The position numbers were made by a program, and so were the translations under genes. From Dorea_A sp016295505 (lineage in GTDB: Bacteria; Bacillota; Clostridia; Lachnospirales; Lachnospiraceae): a stretch of 64,000 nt of DNA. The DNA is taken from the NCBI RefSeq assembly GCF_039832105.1, contig NZ_JBDOHS010000010.1:1-64000 (forward strand). Reading direction: 5' to 3'. This document shows positions 8,547 to 17,422 of the stretch, piece after piece (the first letter of the stretch is position 1; each line of letters starts with the position of its first letter). The notes under the pieces were generated by a model that saw nothing but the letters and a program-made list of their open reading frames with translations, ran no database searches and was not told the origin of the DNA.

Positions 8547-9047
8547 TCAACCCTTAAAAACGTGTAAGGTAGTCTCAATGTCAGACCCGTTGTAGGATGT
8601 CTTTCCATCCGGAGAGAACGTGTTGATCCGGATGATAAAGTTGTAGTCTCCTTCGTCCAGAGCCCTTGATAGCTTCTGGCTCATGATGGCCTTACCGGGC
8701 TTTACCATATCAGAAGTGTAGAGAACTTCGTCTGTGTCCTTCAGAACCAGCTGAAACTGGAACAGACACTGGTTGGATTCGGGATTGGTCAGCACGATGT
8801 TGGCAGTATCATTACCTGCTTTCATAGAAACGGTGTCATATCCCGGCATGGTGATGTATCCCTCTTCAGCGTCCGCGTCCATGTCATCGCTCCAGTCGAC
8901 TGCATCCTGGCTGTAAGCAGGAGTGCCGTTCTTCCATTCCAGATACTGCTGGTACAGGAATCGTCCTGCGATCGCAAGCAGGATGACAGCGAGAACGGAG
9001 CAGACGATCATCAGATGTTTTTTTCTATTACTTGCTCGTGTTTCCAT
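8547..9047 (-). CDS. Membrane-anchored extracytoplasmic protein, unknown function
   Basis: About 166 residues from ATG 9047. A basic N-terminus (ETRASNRKK) is followed by one transmembrane helix (about 11-30), an acidic linker, and an extracellular beta-rich domain. AAGGAGA lies at suitable distance from ATG 9047; the longer reading frame starting at 9104 has no ribosome binding site. It is the first gene of the minus-strand trio with the two secreted proteins and may be their membrane tether or assembly factor. No catalytic motif was seen. Confidence 0.65.
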   Translation of the reverse strand: METRASNRKKHLMIVCSVLAVILLAIAGRFLYQQYLEWKNGTPAYSQDAVDWSDDMDADAEEGYITMPGYDTVSMKAGNDTANIVLTNPESNQCLFQFQLVLKDTDEVLYTSDMVKPGKAIMSQKLSRALDEGDYNFIIRINTFSPDGKTSYNGSDIETTLHVFKG

Positions 9048-9244
9048 AAGAAATATTCTCCTTTGCAATATTTGATCGATGTAATCTGAATTATAGGGAC
9101 ACATTATTAAAAACAGAGGAAAAAACGGTTAGAAGCGAGTGAAAATTCTGTAAAATCTGTAGAACGAAAATGAATCGTCTTAAATGAGGGACGAACAAGA
9201 GGAGAAAAGTTGTAATAATCTGTACAGCATATTCCCAAAAACTG

Positions 9245-9253
9245 TGGTATAAT
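9245..9253 (+). promoter_or_regulatory. Extended -10 promoter of the polysaccharide operon
   Basis: TGGTATAAT (hexamer 9248-9253) is a perfect extended -10 without a clear -35. Transcription would start near 9260, leaving an untranslated leader of about 50 bases. The 264-bp intergenic region also carries, on the minus strand, a TATAAT (9090-9095) that may serve the exported-protein operon. Confidence 0.5.
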
Positions 9254-9311
9254 ATGTACTCAGACCAATAAAAATCAGAGATATATATTGTAAAGATATA
9301 AAGGAAAAGTT

Positions 9312-11189
9312 ATGGAGTATAATACAAGGAAAGAATTTAATTATCAGCTCCTGATAAGAAGAATCTGTCTGATCATTCTGGATATCGCGTGCATGATAGG
9401 TGCGTCTGTGGCGGCACTGCTGACAAGATTTGAATTTCAGTTTTCTTCCATTCCGGAGGAATTTCTGGATGTGATTACAAAATATGAGATTTATTTCATC
9501 ATTATTACATTGCTTGTATTTCTCGTTTTTCGCATATACAGCAGTCTGTGGGAATATGCCGGTATAGAAGAAGTATTCGGTATCATATTGGCATGCCTCC
9601 TGTCAGAGCTGTTTAAGATAGGCATTATAGCGGTTACATGGAGTGTTATGCCGAGAAGCTGGTATGTACTGGACGTCCTGTATCTGATGATCCTGATCGG
9701 CGGCAGTCGCTTCGTCTACCGTATGGCTCGCATGCGCAGGCATAACCGTGCATTTCCATGGAGAAAGCGCAAGCGTGTCATGGTGATTGGCGGCGGAGAA
9801 GCCGGCAGAGCCCTGATCGCGGAGATACAGAACAGTCAGTATCTGAATCAGCAGGTATGCTGTATCATTGATGATGACCCGGCAAAACAGGGAAAATACA
9901 TCAAAGGAATCAAGATTGTGGGAGGCCGCAATACGATCAAGTGGAATGTCACACGGTATAATATCCAGCAGATCATTGTGACGATTCCATCGGCGGGAGC
10001 AGCGACGCTTCGCCCCATTCTTGACATCTGTAAGGAGACAGAATGTGAACTTCTGATCATTCCGGGGGTCTATCAGCTGGTCAACGGAGAAGTAAGTGTA
10101 AGCAAGCTCCGTCCGGTCAGCATCGATGACCTGCTGGGAAGAGAAGAGATCCAGGTGAATCTGGATGAAGTCATGGGTTATGTCTCCGGAAAAGTGATCA
10201 TGGTTACCGGCGGCGGTGGCTCTATCGGAAGCGAACTGTGCAGACAGCTTGCCACACATCATCCGAAGCAGCTGATTATCTTCGATATCTATGAAAATAA
10301 TGCGTATGACATTCAGCAGGAACTGCTGAGGAATCATCCGGAGCTGAATCTGGTAGTACTCATCGGTTCTGTGCGGGACGGAAACCGGCTGGAAAGCATC
10401 TTTAAAAAATACCATCCGGAGCTCGTCTATCATGCGGCAGCACATAAGCATGTGCCGCTGATGGAGGACAGTCCGAACGAGGCCATTAAGAATAATGTCC
10501 TTGGTACATACAAACTGGTGGAGATGGCAGATCGCTTCCATGTGAAGAAGTTCGTACAGATCTCTACCGACAAGGCGGTCAATCCGACCAATATCATGGG
10601 TGCTTCCAAGCGTATCTGTGAGATGATCATTCAGACCTATAACAAACGGTCTGAGACAGAGTTTGTAGCAGTTCGATTTGGAAATGTTCTGGGAAGCAAC
10701 GGAAGCGTGATTCCGTTGTTCAAAAAGCAGATTGAACATGGGGGGCCGGTGACGGTGACGCATCCGGACATCATCCGTTACTTTATGACGATTCCGGAGG
10801 CTGTGTCTCTGGTGCTTCAGGCAGGCGCCTATGCAGAAGGCGGAGAGATCTTCGTCCTGGATATGGGTGAGCCGGTCAAGATCCTGGATCTGGCAAAGAA
10901 TCTGATTCGTCTATCCGGACTGAAGCTGGGGCAGGATATCGAGATTGAATTCACAGGACTTCGCCCGGGAGAAAAGTTATATGAAGAACTTCTGATGGAT
11001 GAGGAAGGCATGACAGACACGCCGAATAAACTGATCCATATCGGACATCCGATCGACGTGGATGAGGATAAACTGTCTTACGCACTCTATGTGCTGGAGA
11101 ACGCAGCAGAGCGTGAGACGGATGATATGCGTCTGATCGTGGAGAGTGTGGTTCCGACGTACCATCCGAAGACGAGAGGAAATATATAA
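9312..11189 (+). CDS. UDP-HexNAc 4,6-dehydratase, FlaA1/PglF/CapD-like
   Basis: A 625-residue membrane enzyme with about four N-terminal transmembrane helices (residues 15-130), a CoA-binding-like Rossmann domain, then an extended SDR domain. The NAD loop GGGGSIGSE is near residue 300. The family-specific MGASK (Met replacing the usual Tyr of YxxxK) is near residue 428. These match PglF/WbpM-type dehydratases, which turn UDP-GlcNAc into UDP-4-keto-6-deoxy-GlcNAc. The next three genes look like PglE, PglC and PglD, so this is probably the first step of UDP-bacillosamine synthesis. It is the first gene of the long polysaccharide operon. Confidence 0.88.
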   Translation: MEYNTRKEFNYQLLIRRICLIILDIACMIGASVAALLTRFEFQFSSIPEEFLDVITKYEIYFIIITLLVFLVFRIYSSLWEYAGIEEVFGIILACLLSELFKIGIIAVTWSVMPRSWYVLDVLYLMILIGGSRFVYRMARMRRHNRAFPWRKRKRVMVIGGGEAGRALIAEIQNSQYLNQQVCCIIDDDPAKQGKYIKGIKIVGGRNTIKWNVTRYNIQQIIVTIPSAGAATLRPILDICKETECELLIIPGVYQLVNGEVSVSKLRPVSIDDLLGREEIQVNLDEVMGYVSGKVIMVTGGGGSIGSELCRQLATHHPKQLIIFDIYENNAYDIQQELLRNHPELNLVVLIGSVRDGNRLESIFKKYHPELVYHAAAHKHVPLMEDSPNEAIKNNVLGTYKLVEMADRFHVKKFVQISTDKAVNPTNIMGASKRICEMIIQTYNKRSETEFVAVRFGNVLGSNGSVIPLFKKQIEHGGPVTVTHPDIIRYFMTIPEAVSLVLQAGAYAEGGEIFVLDMGEPVKILDLAKNLIRLSGLKLGQDIEIEFTGLRPGEKLYEELLMDEEGMTDTPNKLIHIGHPIDVDEDKLSYALYVLENAAERETDDMRLIVESVVPTYHPKTRGNI

Positions 11190-11320
11190 TCTTATGAGTA
11201 ACTAAATATTTCTTATAAATAGTAAATATCCTGTTTTAGAAGAAAAATATTGCAATTTGGTTTATATATGGTAGATACTGTGATAAAGTGTGCTTAGTGA
11301 TGAAAAGGAAAAGAGAAAAC

Positions 11321-12583
11321 ATGGAACCTTTTGAAAATAAGATATGGCTTTCTTCCCCGACGATGCATGGTGATGAGCTTAAGTATATGAAAGAAGCATA
11401 TGACACCAACTGGATGTCGACCGTTGGTGCCAATATAAATGAAGTGGAACGCATCACTTGTGAAAAAACAGGATGCAAATATGCAGTTGCGCTTTCTTCC
11501 GGAACGGCGTCTCTTCATCTTGCGGTGAAATTGGCGGGAGAGGCTTTATATGGCAAGCCGGATATCGGACATGGCGCTTTGGAAGGAAGAAAGGTATTTT
11601 GTTCGGATATGACTTTCGGTGCGACGGTTAATCCGATTGCATATGAAGGTGGAGTCCCCGTATTTATTGATACAGAATATGACACCTGGAATATGGATCC
11701 GGATGCTCTGGAGAAGGCGTTTGAAATCTATCCGGAGGTAAGAGTGATTGTTATTGCTCATCTTTATGGTACGCCTGGCAAAATTCATAGAATCAGAGAA
11801 ATCGCAGATGCTCATCATGCTCTGATAATTGAAGATGCTGCGGAATCTCTGGGAGCAACTTATCGAAATAAGCAAACAGGTACTTTTGGTGATTATAATT
11901 GTATTTCGTTTAATGGAAACAAGATTATTACAGGTTCATCAGGAGGAATGTTATTAACTGATAATAAAGATGCTGCTGAAAAAGTACGTAAATGGTCTAC
12001 TCAAAGTCGTGAAAACGCTGCATGGTATCAGCATGAGGAACTTGGTTATAACTATCGTATGTCAAATGTAATTGCAGGCGTTGTAAAAGGTCAATATACA
12101 TATCTGGAGGAGCATATCGCTCAGAAAAAAGCAATCTACATGAGATATAAAGACGGATTAAGGGACTTACCAGTTACTATGAATCCTTATGATTCGGAAA
12201 ACTGTGAGCCTAACTTTTGGTTGAGCTGTATGTTAATTGATAAAAATGCCATGTGCAGGCAGGTTCGATCAGATTCTGAAGCTTTGTATATTCACGAACG
12301 AGGGAAGACTTGTCCTACAGAAATTCTTGAAGCAATTGCAGCGCTTAACGCGGAAGGCCGTCCAATCTGGAAACCAATGCATATGCAGCCAATATACCGT
12401 AAGAATGGTTTTGTAACTCGTGATGGGAATGGAAGAGCCAGAACGAATGCCTATATTGAAGGCGGCGCGGCAGATGTAGGTATGGATATCTTTAACCGGG
12501 GACTGTGTCTTCCAAGTGATAATAAAATGACAGCAGAACAGCAGGAGATTATAATCGAAGCCATTAGAAGGTGTTTTGAATAA
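11321..12583 (+). CDS. DegT/DnrJ/EryC1 aminotransferase, PglE-like
   Basis: A PLP-dependent sugar aminotransferase of about 420 residues. The Schiff-base lysine lies in FNGNKIITG (about Lys204). It begins with IWLSSPTMHGDE, typical of bacillosamine-type aminotransferases, so I start it at ATG 11321, preceded by AAGGAAAAGAGA, rather than the GTG at 11288. It would add the 4-amino group to the keto sugar made by the preceding dehydratase. Flanking PglF-, PglC- and PglD-like genes support this. The codon use is more AT-rich than in the first gene of the operon. Confidence 0.85.
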   Translation: MEPFENKIWLSSPTMHGDELKYMKEAYDTNWMSTVGANINEVERITCEKTGCKYAVALSSGTASLHLAVKLAGEALYGKPDIGHGALEGRKVFCSDMTFGATVNPIAYEGGVPVFIDTEYDTWNMDPDALEKAFEIYPEVRVIVIAHLYGTPGKIHRIREIADAHHALIIEDAAESLGATYRNKQTGTFGDYNCISFNGNKIITGSSGGMLLTDNKDAAEKVRKWSTQSRENAAWYQHEELGYNYRMSNVIAGVVKGQYTYLEEHIAQKKAIYMRYKDGLRDLPVTMNPYDSENCEPNFWLSCMLIDKNAMCRQVRSDSEALYIHERGKTCPTEILEAIAALNAEGRPIWKPMHMQPIYRKNGFVTRDGNGRARTNAYIEGGAADVGMDIFNRGLCLPSDNKMTAEQQEIIIEAIRRCFE

Positions 12584-12597
12584 AGAATGAGGTCTTT

Positions 12598-13230
12598 ATG
12601 GAAAAGAGACATAAACCAAAAGGAATCTACGAAAAACTTGTAAAACGTCCACTGGACATAGTATGTGCGCTGGCGGCAATTCTTGCATTCTGGTGGGTAT
12701 ATGTAATTGTGGCAATTCTTGTACGGATAAAACTTGGATCTCCTGTAATATTTCGGCAGAAGCGGCCAGGAAAGGATGAAGAGATTTTTGAACTTTATAA
12801 GTTCCGTACGATGACGGACGAAAGGGATGAAAACGGAGAACTTCTGCCAGACGAAATTCGTCTCACAAAGTTTGGGGGATTCCTTCGCTCTACGAGTCTG
12901 GATGAATTGCCAGAGGCGTTCAATATATTGAAAGGTGATATGAGTGTTATTGGACCGCGTCCACTGTTAGTGCAATATCTGCCACTTTACAATGAGGAGC
13001 AGAGAATACGTCATGATGTAAGACCGGGACTCTCCGGATATGCGCAGGTTCATGGAAGAAATACTGTTTCCTGGCAGGAGAAATTTGCTATGGATGTCAA
13101 ATATGTAGATAATATCACTTTCTTAGGAGACGTGAAGATTATATGGGATACTGTGAAAGTTGCGTTAAAGAGAGAAGGGGTTTCATCTGGATCTTCTGTA
13201 ACGATGGAGCCTTTTAGAGGAAATAACTGA
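12598..13230 (+). CDS. Initiating sugar-phosphate transferase, PglC-like
   Basis: A 210-residue bacterial sugar transferase of the small (PglC-type) class: one N-terminal hydrophobic re-entrant helix (about 15-40), no extra transmembrane bundle. It keeps the catalytic Asp-Glu in SLDELPEAFN and the GPRP loop. It should move a phospho-sugar, probably N,N'-diacetylbacillosamine-1-phosphate, from UDP to undecaprenyl phosphate, starting the repeat unit on the inner membrane face. The stop codon overlaps the start of the acetyltransferase (TGATG), so the two are translationally coupled. Confidence 0.9.
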   Translation: MEKRHKPKGIYEKLVKRPLDIVCALAAILAFWWVYVIVAILVRIKLGSPVIFRQKRPGKDEEIFELYKFRTMTDERDENGELLPDEIRLTKFGGFLRSTSLDELPEAFNILKGDMSVIGPRPLLVQYLPLYNEEQRIRHDVRPGLSGYAQVHGRNTVSWQEKFAMDVKYVDNITFLGDVKIIWDTVKVALKREGVSSGSSVTMEPFRGNN

Positions 13231-13841
13231 TGAAAACGAAACTTGCTATTATTGGATTTGGTGGACACGGAAGAGTCGTGGCAGATATAGCAGCTGCGAT
13301 GGGATGCTATGAAGAAATTGTGTTTTTGGATGATGCTGAGCCAACTGCAGAAACTACATATCCATATCTGGGAACAAGTGCAAGAGCAGAAGAATTACAA
13401 AAAGAATATGCTTTGTGCGTAGCCATTGGAAACAGCCGTATTAGACAGATGATTATGGATAAATATCCGGATGCCGAGTATCCGACGTTGATTCATCCGT
13501 CTGCAATTATAGGAAGTCATGTGTCGATTGATAAAGGCAGTGTTTTGATGCCTGGAACGATTATTAATACAGGTACGCAAATTGGAAAAGGAGTTATCTG
13601 TAATACAGCCAGTTCTATAGATCATGATTGTGTGATAGGCGATTTCTGCCACATTTCAGTGGGTACACATCTTTGCGGTACGGTAGAGATGGGGCAACAT
13701 AGCTGGATTGGAGCGGGCGTAACAATCAGTAATAATTGCTCAATCTGCAGTCAGTGCATGATTGGAGCAGGTGCAGTGGTTGTGAAAGATATTACAGAAG
13801 CAGGTACTTATATTGGAGTGCCGGCAAGAAGGATTAAGTAG
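13230..13841 (+). CDS. Sugar N-acetyltransferase, PglD/NeuD-like
   Basis: A 203-residue acetyltransferase: an N-terminal Rossmann-like UDP-sugar domain (IIGFGGHGRVVADI) followed from about residue 85 by a left-handed beta-helix of hexapeptide repeats ending GVPARRIK. This is the PglD/NeuD layout. With the two upstream enzymes it completes UDP-N,N'-diacetylbacillosamine (inference from the co-located set). His in SSIDHDCVIGDF is the likely general base. It is coupled at TGATG to the sugar transferase and is followed immediately by a glycosyltransferase. Confidence 0.87.
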   Translation: MKTKLAIIGFGGHGRVVADIAAAMGCYEEIVFLDDAEPTAETTYPYLGTSARAEELQKEYALCVAIGNSRIRQMIMDKYPDAEYPTLIHPSAIIGSHVSIDKGSVLMPGTIINTGTQIGKGVICNTASSIDHDCVIGDFCHISVGTHLCGTVEMGQHSWIGAGVTISNNCSICSQCMIGAGAVVVKDITEAGTYIGVPARRIK

Positions 13842-14921
13842 ATGAAGGTACTGATTTTAGCCAATAATGATGTTGGACTTTATCAGTTCCGAAAGGAATT
13901 GATACAAGAGCTTTTAAAAAAGAATATGGTATATATTTCATTGCCTTATGGAAAATTAGTGGAACCCCTAAAGAAAATGGGATGTCAATATATTGATACA
14001 TCTGTTGATAGAAGAGGAATAAATCCTTTGACAGATATTAAGCTTTTTTTGAAATATGTCAGTATGATTCGAAAGATTAAGCCGGATTTGGTGGTCACGT
14101 ACACGATTAAGCCAAATGTGTATGGAGGAATTGTCTGTAGAATTTTGCATATTCCATATGCTGTTAATATCACAGGACTTGGTACGGCTTTCCAGAAAGA
14201 GGGACTACTTAGAAGAATTGTTACGATTATGTATCGCATTGGGTTAAAACGTGCAAAAGTAGTATTTTTTGAAAATGGTGAAAATTTTCAAATGTTTGTA
14301 AAGAATAAGGTGGTAAAGAGAAGACAGGCATGTCAGCTTAACGGTGCAGGGGTGAATGTTGAAAGATATCATCTGGCGGAATATCCAGATGGGGATATCA
14401 CGAAGTATTTGTTCATCGGAAGAGTGATGAAGGAAAAAGGCATCGAAGAACTTTTTACTGCTATGCATATGCTATATAAAGATGGTGAGCAGGTGCAACT
14501 TGATGTTCTTGGCGATTATGAAGAAGATTATAAAGAAATTATCAATCGATATCAAAGTGAGGGATGGTTGAAATATCATGGGTATCAGGTAGATGTTAAA
14601 CCGTTTATTCATGATTCTCATTGTTTTGTACTTCCATCCTGGCATGAAGGGATGGCAAATACGAATCTGGAATGTGCATCCAGTGGAAGACCGGTGATTA
14701 CAAGTAATATACATGGTTGCCTGGAAGCGGTGGAAGATGGTGTGTCCGGATATTTATGTGAATGTCGGAATTCACAAGATTTATACCAGAAAATGAAAAC
14801 TTTTGTTGGGCTGTCTTATGCGGAACGAAAGCAGATGGGATTAGCTGGAAGAAAGCGTATGGAGATGTGTTTTGATAAGAGACAGGTGGTAGCAAAAACT
14901 TTATCTGAATTATACAAATGA
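13842..14921 (+). CDS. Glycosyltransferase family 4, PglA-like
   Basis: A 359-residue GT-B retaining glycosyltransferase. The C-terminal half shows FIGRVMKEKGIEELF and the donor-binding segment LPSWHEGMANTNLECASSGRP. The N-terminal half (YQFRKELIQELLKK, VVTYTIKPNVYGG) resembles transferases that add the second sugar, often GalNAc, to bacillosamine lipid carriers. It starts one base after the acetyltransferase stop. Donor and linkage are inferred only from similarity and position. Confidence 0.85.
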   Translation: MKVLILANNDVGLYQFRKELIQELLKKNMVYISLPYGKLVEPLKKMGCQYIDTSVDRRGINPLTDIKLFLKYVSMIRKIKPDLVVTYTIKPNVYGGIVCRILHIPYAVNITGLGTAFQKEGLLRRIVTIMYRIGLKRAKVVFFENGENFQMFVKNKVVKRRQACQLNGAGVNVERYHLAEYPDGDITKYLFIGRVMKEKGIEELFTAMHMLYKDGEQVQLDVLGDYEEDYKEIINRYQSEGWLKYHGYQVDVKPFIHDSHCFVLPSWHEGMANTNLECASSGRPVITSNIHGCLEAVEDGVSGYLCECRNSQDLYQKMKTFVGLSYAERKQMGLAGRKRMEMCFDKRQVVAKTLSELYK

Positions 14922-14940
14922 GCAGGAGAGTAGATGAAAA

Positions 14941-16272
14941 ATGGCGTTGGAGATTTTTAATAATTTGATAAATAAGAAGACCTCCCTTGCCCTGGTTGGG
15001 CTTGGTTACGTAGGGATGCCAATTGCAGTAGCTTTTGCCAGAAAAGGTCTGAATGTCATAGGTTATGATTTGAATGAGGCAAAGATTAATCTATACAAGT
15101 CTGGTGTAGATCCAACGAATGAAGTTGGGAATGAAGCGATTCAAAGCACAACGGTACAGTTTACCGCTGATGAGAAGCGATTACAGGATGCTTCATTTTG
15201 TATTGTGGCTGTTCCAACTCCGGTAAATAGTGACCATACACCGGATCTGACACCTGTTATTGGTGCAAGTGAAATTGTGGGCCGTAATTTACAGAAAGGT
15301 TCTATTGTAGTCTATGAATCAACTGTATATCCGGGAGTAACAGAAGATGTATGCGTGCCGATTCTGGAAAAGGAATCTGGCTTGAAATGTGGTGTGGATT
15401 TTAAGGTTGGTTACAGTCCTGAACGTATCAATCCTGGTGATAAAGTTCATCGTCTTGAAAATATTCATAAGATTGTTTCCGGTATGGATAAAGATTCTCT
15501 GGAAGAAATTCAGCATGTCTATGATCTGGTGATTGAGGTTGGAACATATTCTGTTTCCAGTATCAAGACAGCAGAAGCAGTAAAGGTTGTGGAAAATAGT
15601 CAGAGAGATATTAATATTGCATTCATGAATGAGCTTGCAATGGTATTTGACCGTATGGGGATTGATACGAATGAAGTTGTTGATGGAATGAATACCAAGT
15701 GGAATGCACTTGGATTCAGACCGGGGCTTGTTGGTGGACACTGTATTGGAGTTGACCCATATTATTTCACTTATGAAGCTGAAAAGCTTGGTTATCACAG
15801 TCAGATTATCTTGAATGGGCGTATTGTAAATGACAGTATGGGTAAGTTTGTTGCAGATGCGTCAATCAAAGAGATGATCAAAGCGGGGCTTGCTCCCAAA
15901 ACTTCTAATGTGGTGATACTCGGTCTTACTTTCAAGGAGAATTGCCCTGACACCAGAAACAGTAAAGTGGATGACATCATCAAACGGTTGAAAGAATATG
16001 GTATTAAACCGGTGGTTGTAGATCCTTGGGCAAGTAAAAGAGATGCAATGCATGAATATGGTGTTCAATTGACGGCTTTAGAAGAGATAAGGGATGCCGA
16101 TTGTGTGATTGTGGCGGTAGCACATAATGAATTCCGTTTATTGAAACTGGAAGAGATTAAGAAGTTATTCCGTGCAAGCACAGCAGATAGTTCCAAAGTA
16201 TTGATTGATGTGAAAGGACTTTATTCTGTAAAAGAGTTGGACGAATCTGGAATGACATATTGGAGATTATAA
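14941..16272 (+). CDS. Nucleotide sugar dehydrogenase, WbpA/TviB-like
   Basis: A 443-residue UDP-HexNAc 6-dehydrogenase. The NAD loop is LVGLGYVGMPIAVAF near residue 18, the oxidised substrate is held by VGGHCIGVDPYY with the catalytic Cys, and the C-terminal UDP domain contains GLTFKENCPDTRNS. It would convert UDP-GlcNAc (or GalNAc) to the uronic acid. Genes at 17423, 18495 and 19062 resemble WbpB, WbpD and WbpE, so it probably starts UDP-diacetamido-glucuronate synthesis. The AGGAG at 14924-14928 is placed better for an out-of-frame eight-codon ORF at 14934 than for this ATG. Confidence 0.9.
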   Translation: MALEIFNNLINKKTSLALVGLGYVGMPIAVAFARKGLNVIGYDLNEAKINLYKSGVDPTNEVGNEAIQSTTVQFTADEKRLQDASFCIVAVPTPVNSDHTPDLTPVIGASEIVGRNLQKGSIVVYESTVYPGVTEDVCVPILEKESGLKCGVDFKVGYSPERINPGDKVHRLENIHKIVSGMDKDSLEEIQHVYDLVIEVGTYSVSSIKTAEAVKVVENSQRDINIAFMNELAMVFDRMGIDTNEVVDGMNTKWNALGFRPGLVGGHCIGVDPYYFTYEAEKLGYHSQIILNGRIVNDSMGKFVADASIKEMIKAGLAPKTSNVVILGLTFKENCPDTRNSKVDDIIKRLKEYGIKPVVVDPWASKRDAMHEYGVQLTALEEIRDADCVIVAVAHNEFRLLKLEEIKKLFRASTADSSKVLIDVKGLYSVKELDESGMTYWRL

Positions 16273-16274
16273 AG

Positions 16275-17417
16275 ATGAAGAAGAAAAAACTGCTCTATGT
16301 AATGAGATATGATCTTGAAGAAAACTTTAATTTAAAGATGAAGTTTGATGGTCAGATTTCTTCATTTCAGAATTTAGGATATGATGCTTATTACATTGCA
16401 TATGACAGAAAGTATTTTTACCTGATAAAGAAAGATAAGAAAAAAGTTATTGGAAAGACTCATTTTGGTCTTCCTGGTTATATACATACATTTTTCTATA
16501 TTGATTTGAATCGTATTGTAATGAAGTTGATGAAATCTTTAATATGGGATTATGTTTATTGGAGATTTGCTCCTTGTTGGACAACCACATATCTGGCAAG
16601 CAGGAGTATCTATAAAAACGGTGCAAAATATATTTTAGAATTTCCGACTTATACATTGGTAAGAGAAAAACAGTTGAGTAAGCTGAGGGAATTGTTTTTT
16701 ATATATTCTGATTTTTGGCAGAAAAAGATGGAAAAATACGTAAATTGTTTTGTAATGATCGGAGAAGATGCTGGTGGTGCATATAGGGGAAAGCCTGCAA
16801 TCAATATTTCAAATGGTATTAATCTGGATACACTCCCAATTCGAACACCAAAGTCAGACCTTGAATGTATTCATATCTTGGCACTTGCATCAATGAGTTA
16901 TTGGCATGGGTATGATCGGCTAATCAATTCTCTTGCAAACTATGATGGAGATCAAAAGGTTATAATTCATATGGTGGGCGGAAATGATGGTGGCTCTTTG
17001 CTTGAGTGGAAAGAACTTACGGATCAACTAGGACTTAGTGAACAAGTAATATTTCACGGACAGAAAAATGGAGCGGAGTTGGAAGAAATGTTTGACTTGT
17101 GTGATGTTGGAGTAAATTCCATGGGAATGTACCGAAAAGGATTTACAATGACTTCTGAACTGAAAGCCCGTGAATATGCGGCTCGTGGTTTGCCTTTCGT
17201 GTGTTCTGTTCAAGATCCTGCTCTGATAGATAATAAAGAAAATCTGTGGCTTAGGATATCTAATGATGACAGCATCCCGGATATGAATGAAATCGTAGAT
17301 TTTGCCATGAGAATGAGAGCGCGTCCGGATCATACATTAAAACTTAGAAAATATGCGCAAGAGCATATGACATGGGAATCACAATATAGAAAAATTTTTG
17401 AACTTGTAGAGGAGTAA
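16275..17417 (+). CDS. Glycosyltransferase, GT-B fold (family 4-like)
   Basis: About 380 residues. Initiation is placed at ATG 16275, nine bases after GGAG and just past the upstream stop; it begins with KKKKLLYVMRYDL. The C-terminal half has MVGGNDGG and the donor-site segment SELKAREYAARGLPFVCS, typical of GT4-like enzymes, though the usual EGxP block is weak (DLCDVGVNSMGMYRKG). It is interrupted from the WbpA-like gene by two bases and followed five bases later by the WbpB-like oxidoreductase. Acceptor and donor unknown. Confidence 0.75.
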   Translation: MKKKKLLYVMRYDLEENFNLKMKFDGQISSFQNLGYDAYYIAYDRKYFYLIKKDKKKVIGKTHFGLPGYIHTFFYIDLNRIVMKLMKSLIWDYVYWRFAPCWTTTYLASRSIYKNGAKYILEFPTYTLVREKQLSKLRELFFIYSDFWQKKMEKYVNCFVMIGEDAGGAYRGKPAINISNGINLDTLPIRTPKSDLECIHILALASMSYWHGYDRLINSLANYDGDQKVIIHMVGGNDGGSLLEWKELTDQLGLSEQVIFHGQKNGAELEEMFDLCDVGVNSMGMYRKGFTMTSELKAREYAARGLPFVCSVQDPALIDNKENLWLRISNDDSIPDMNEIVDFAMRMRARPDHTLKLRKYAQEHMTWESQYRKIFELVEE

Positions 17418-17422
17418 AATTT

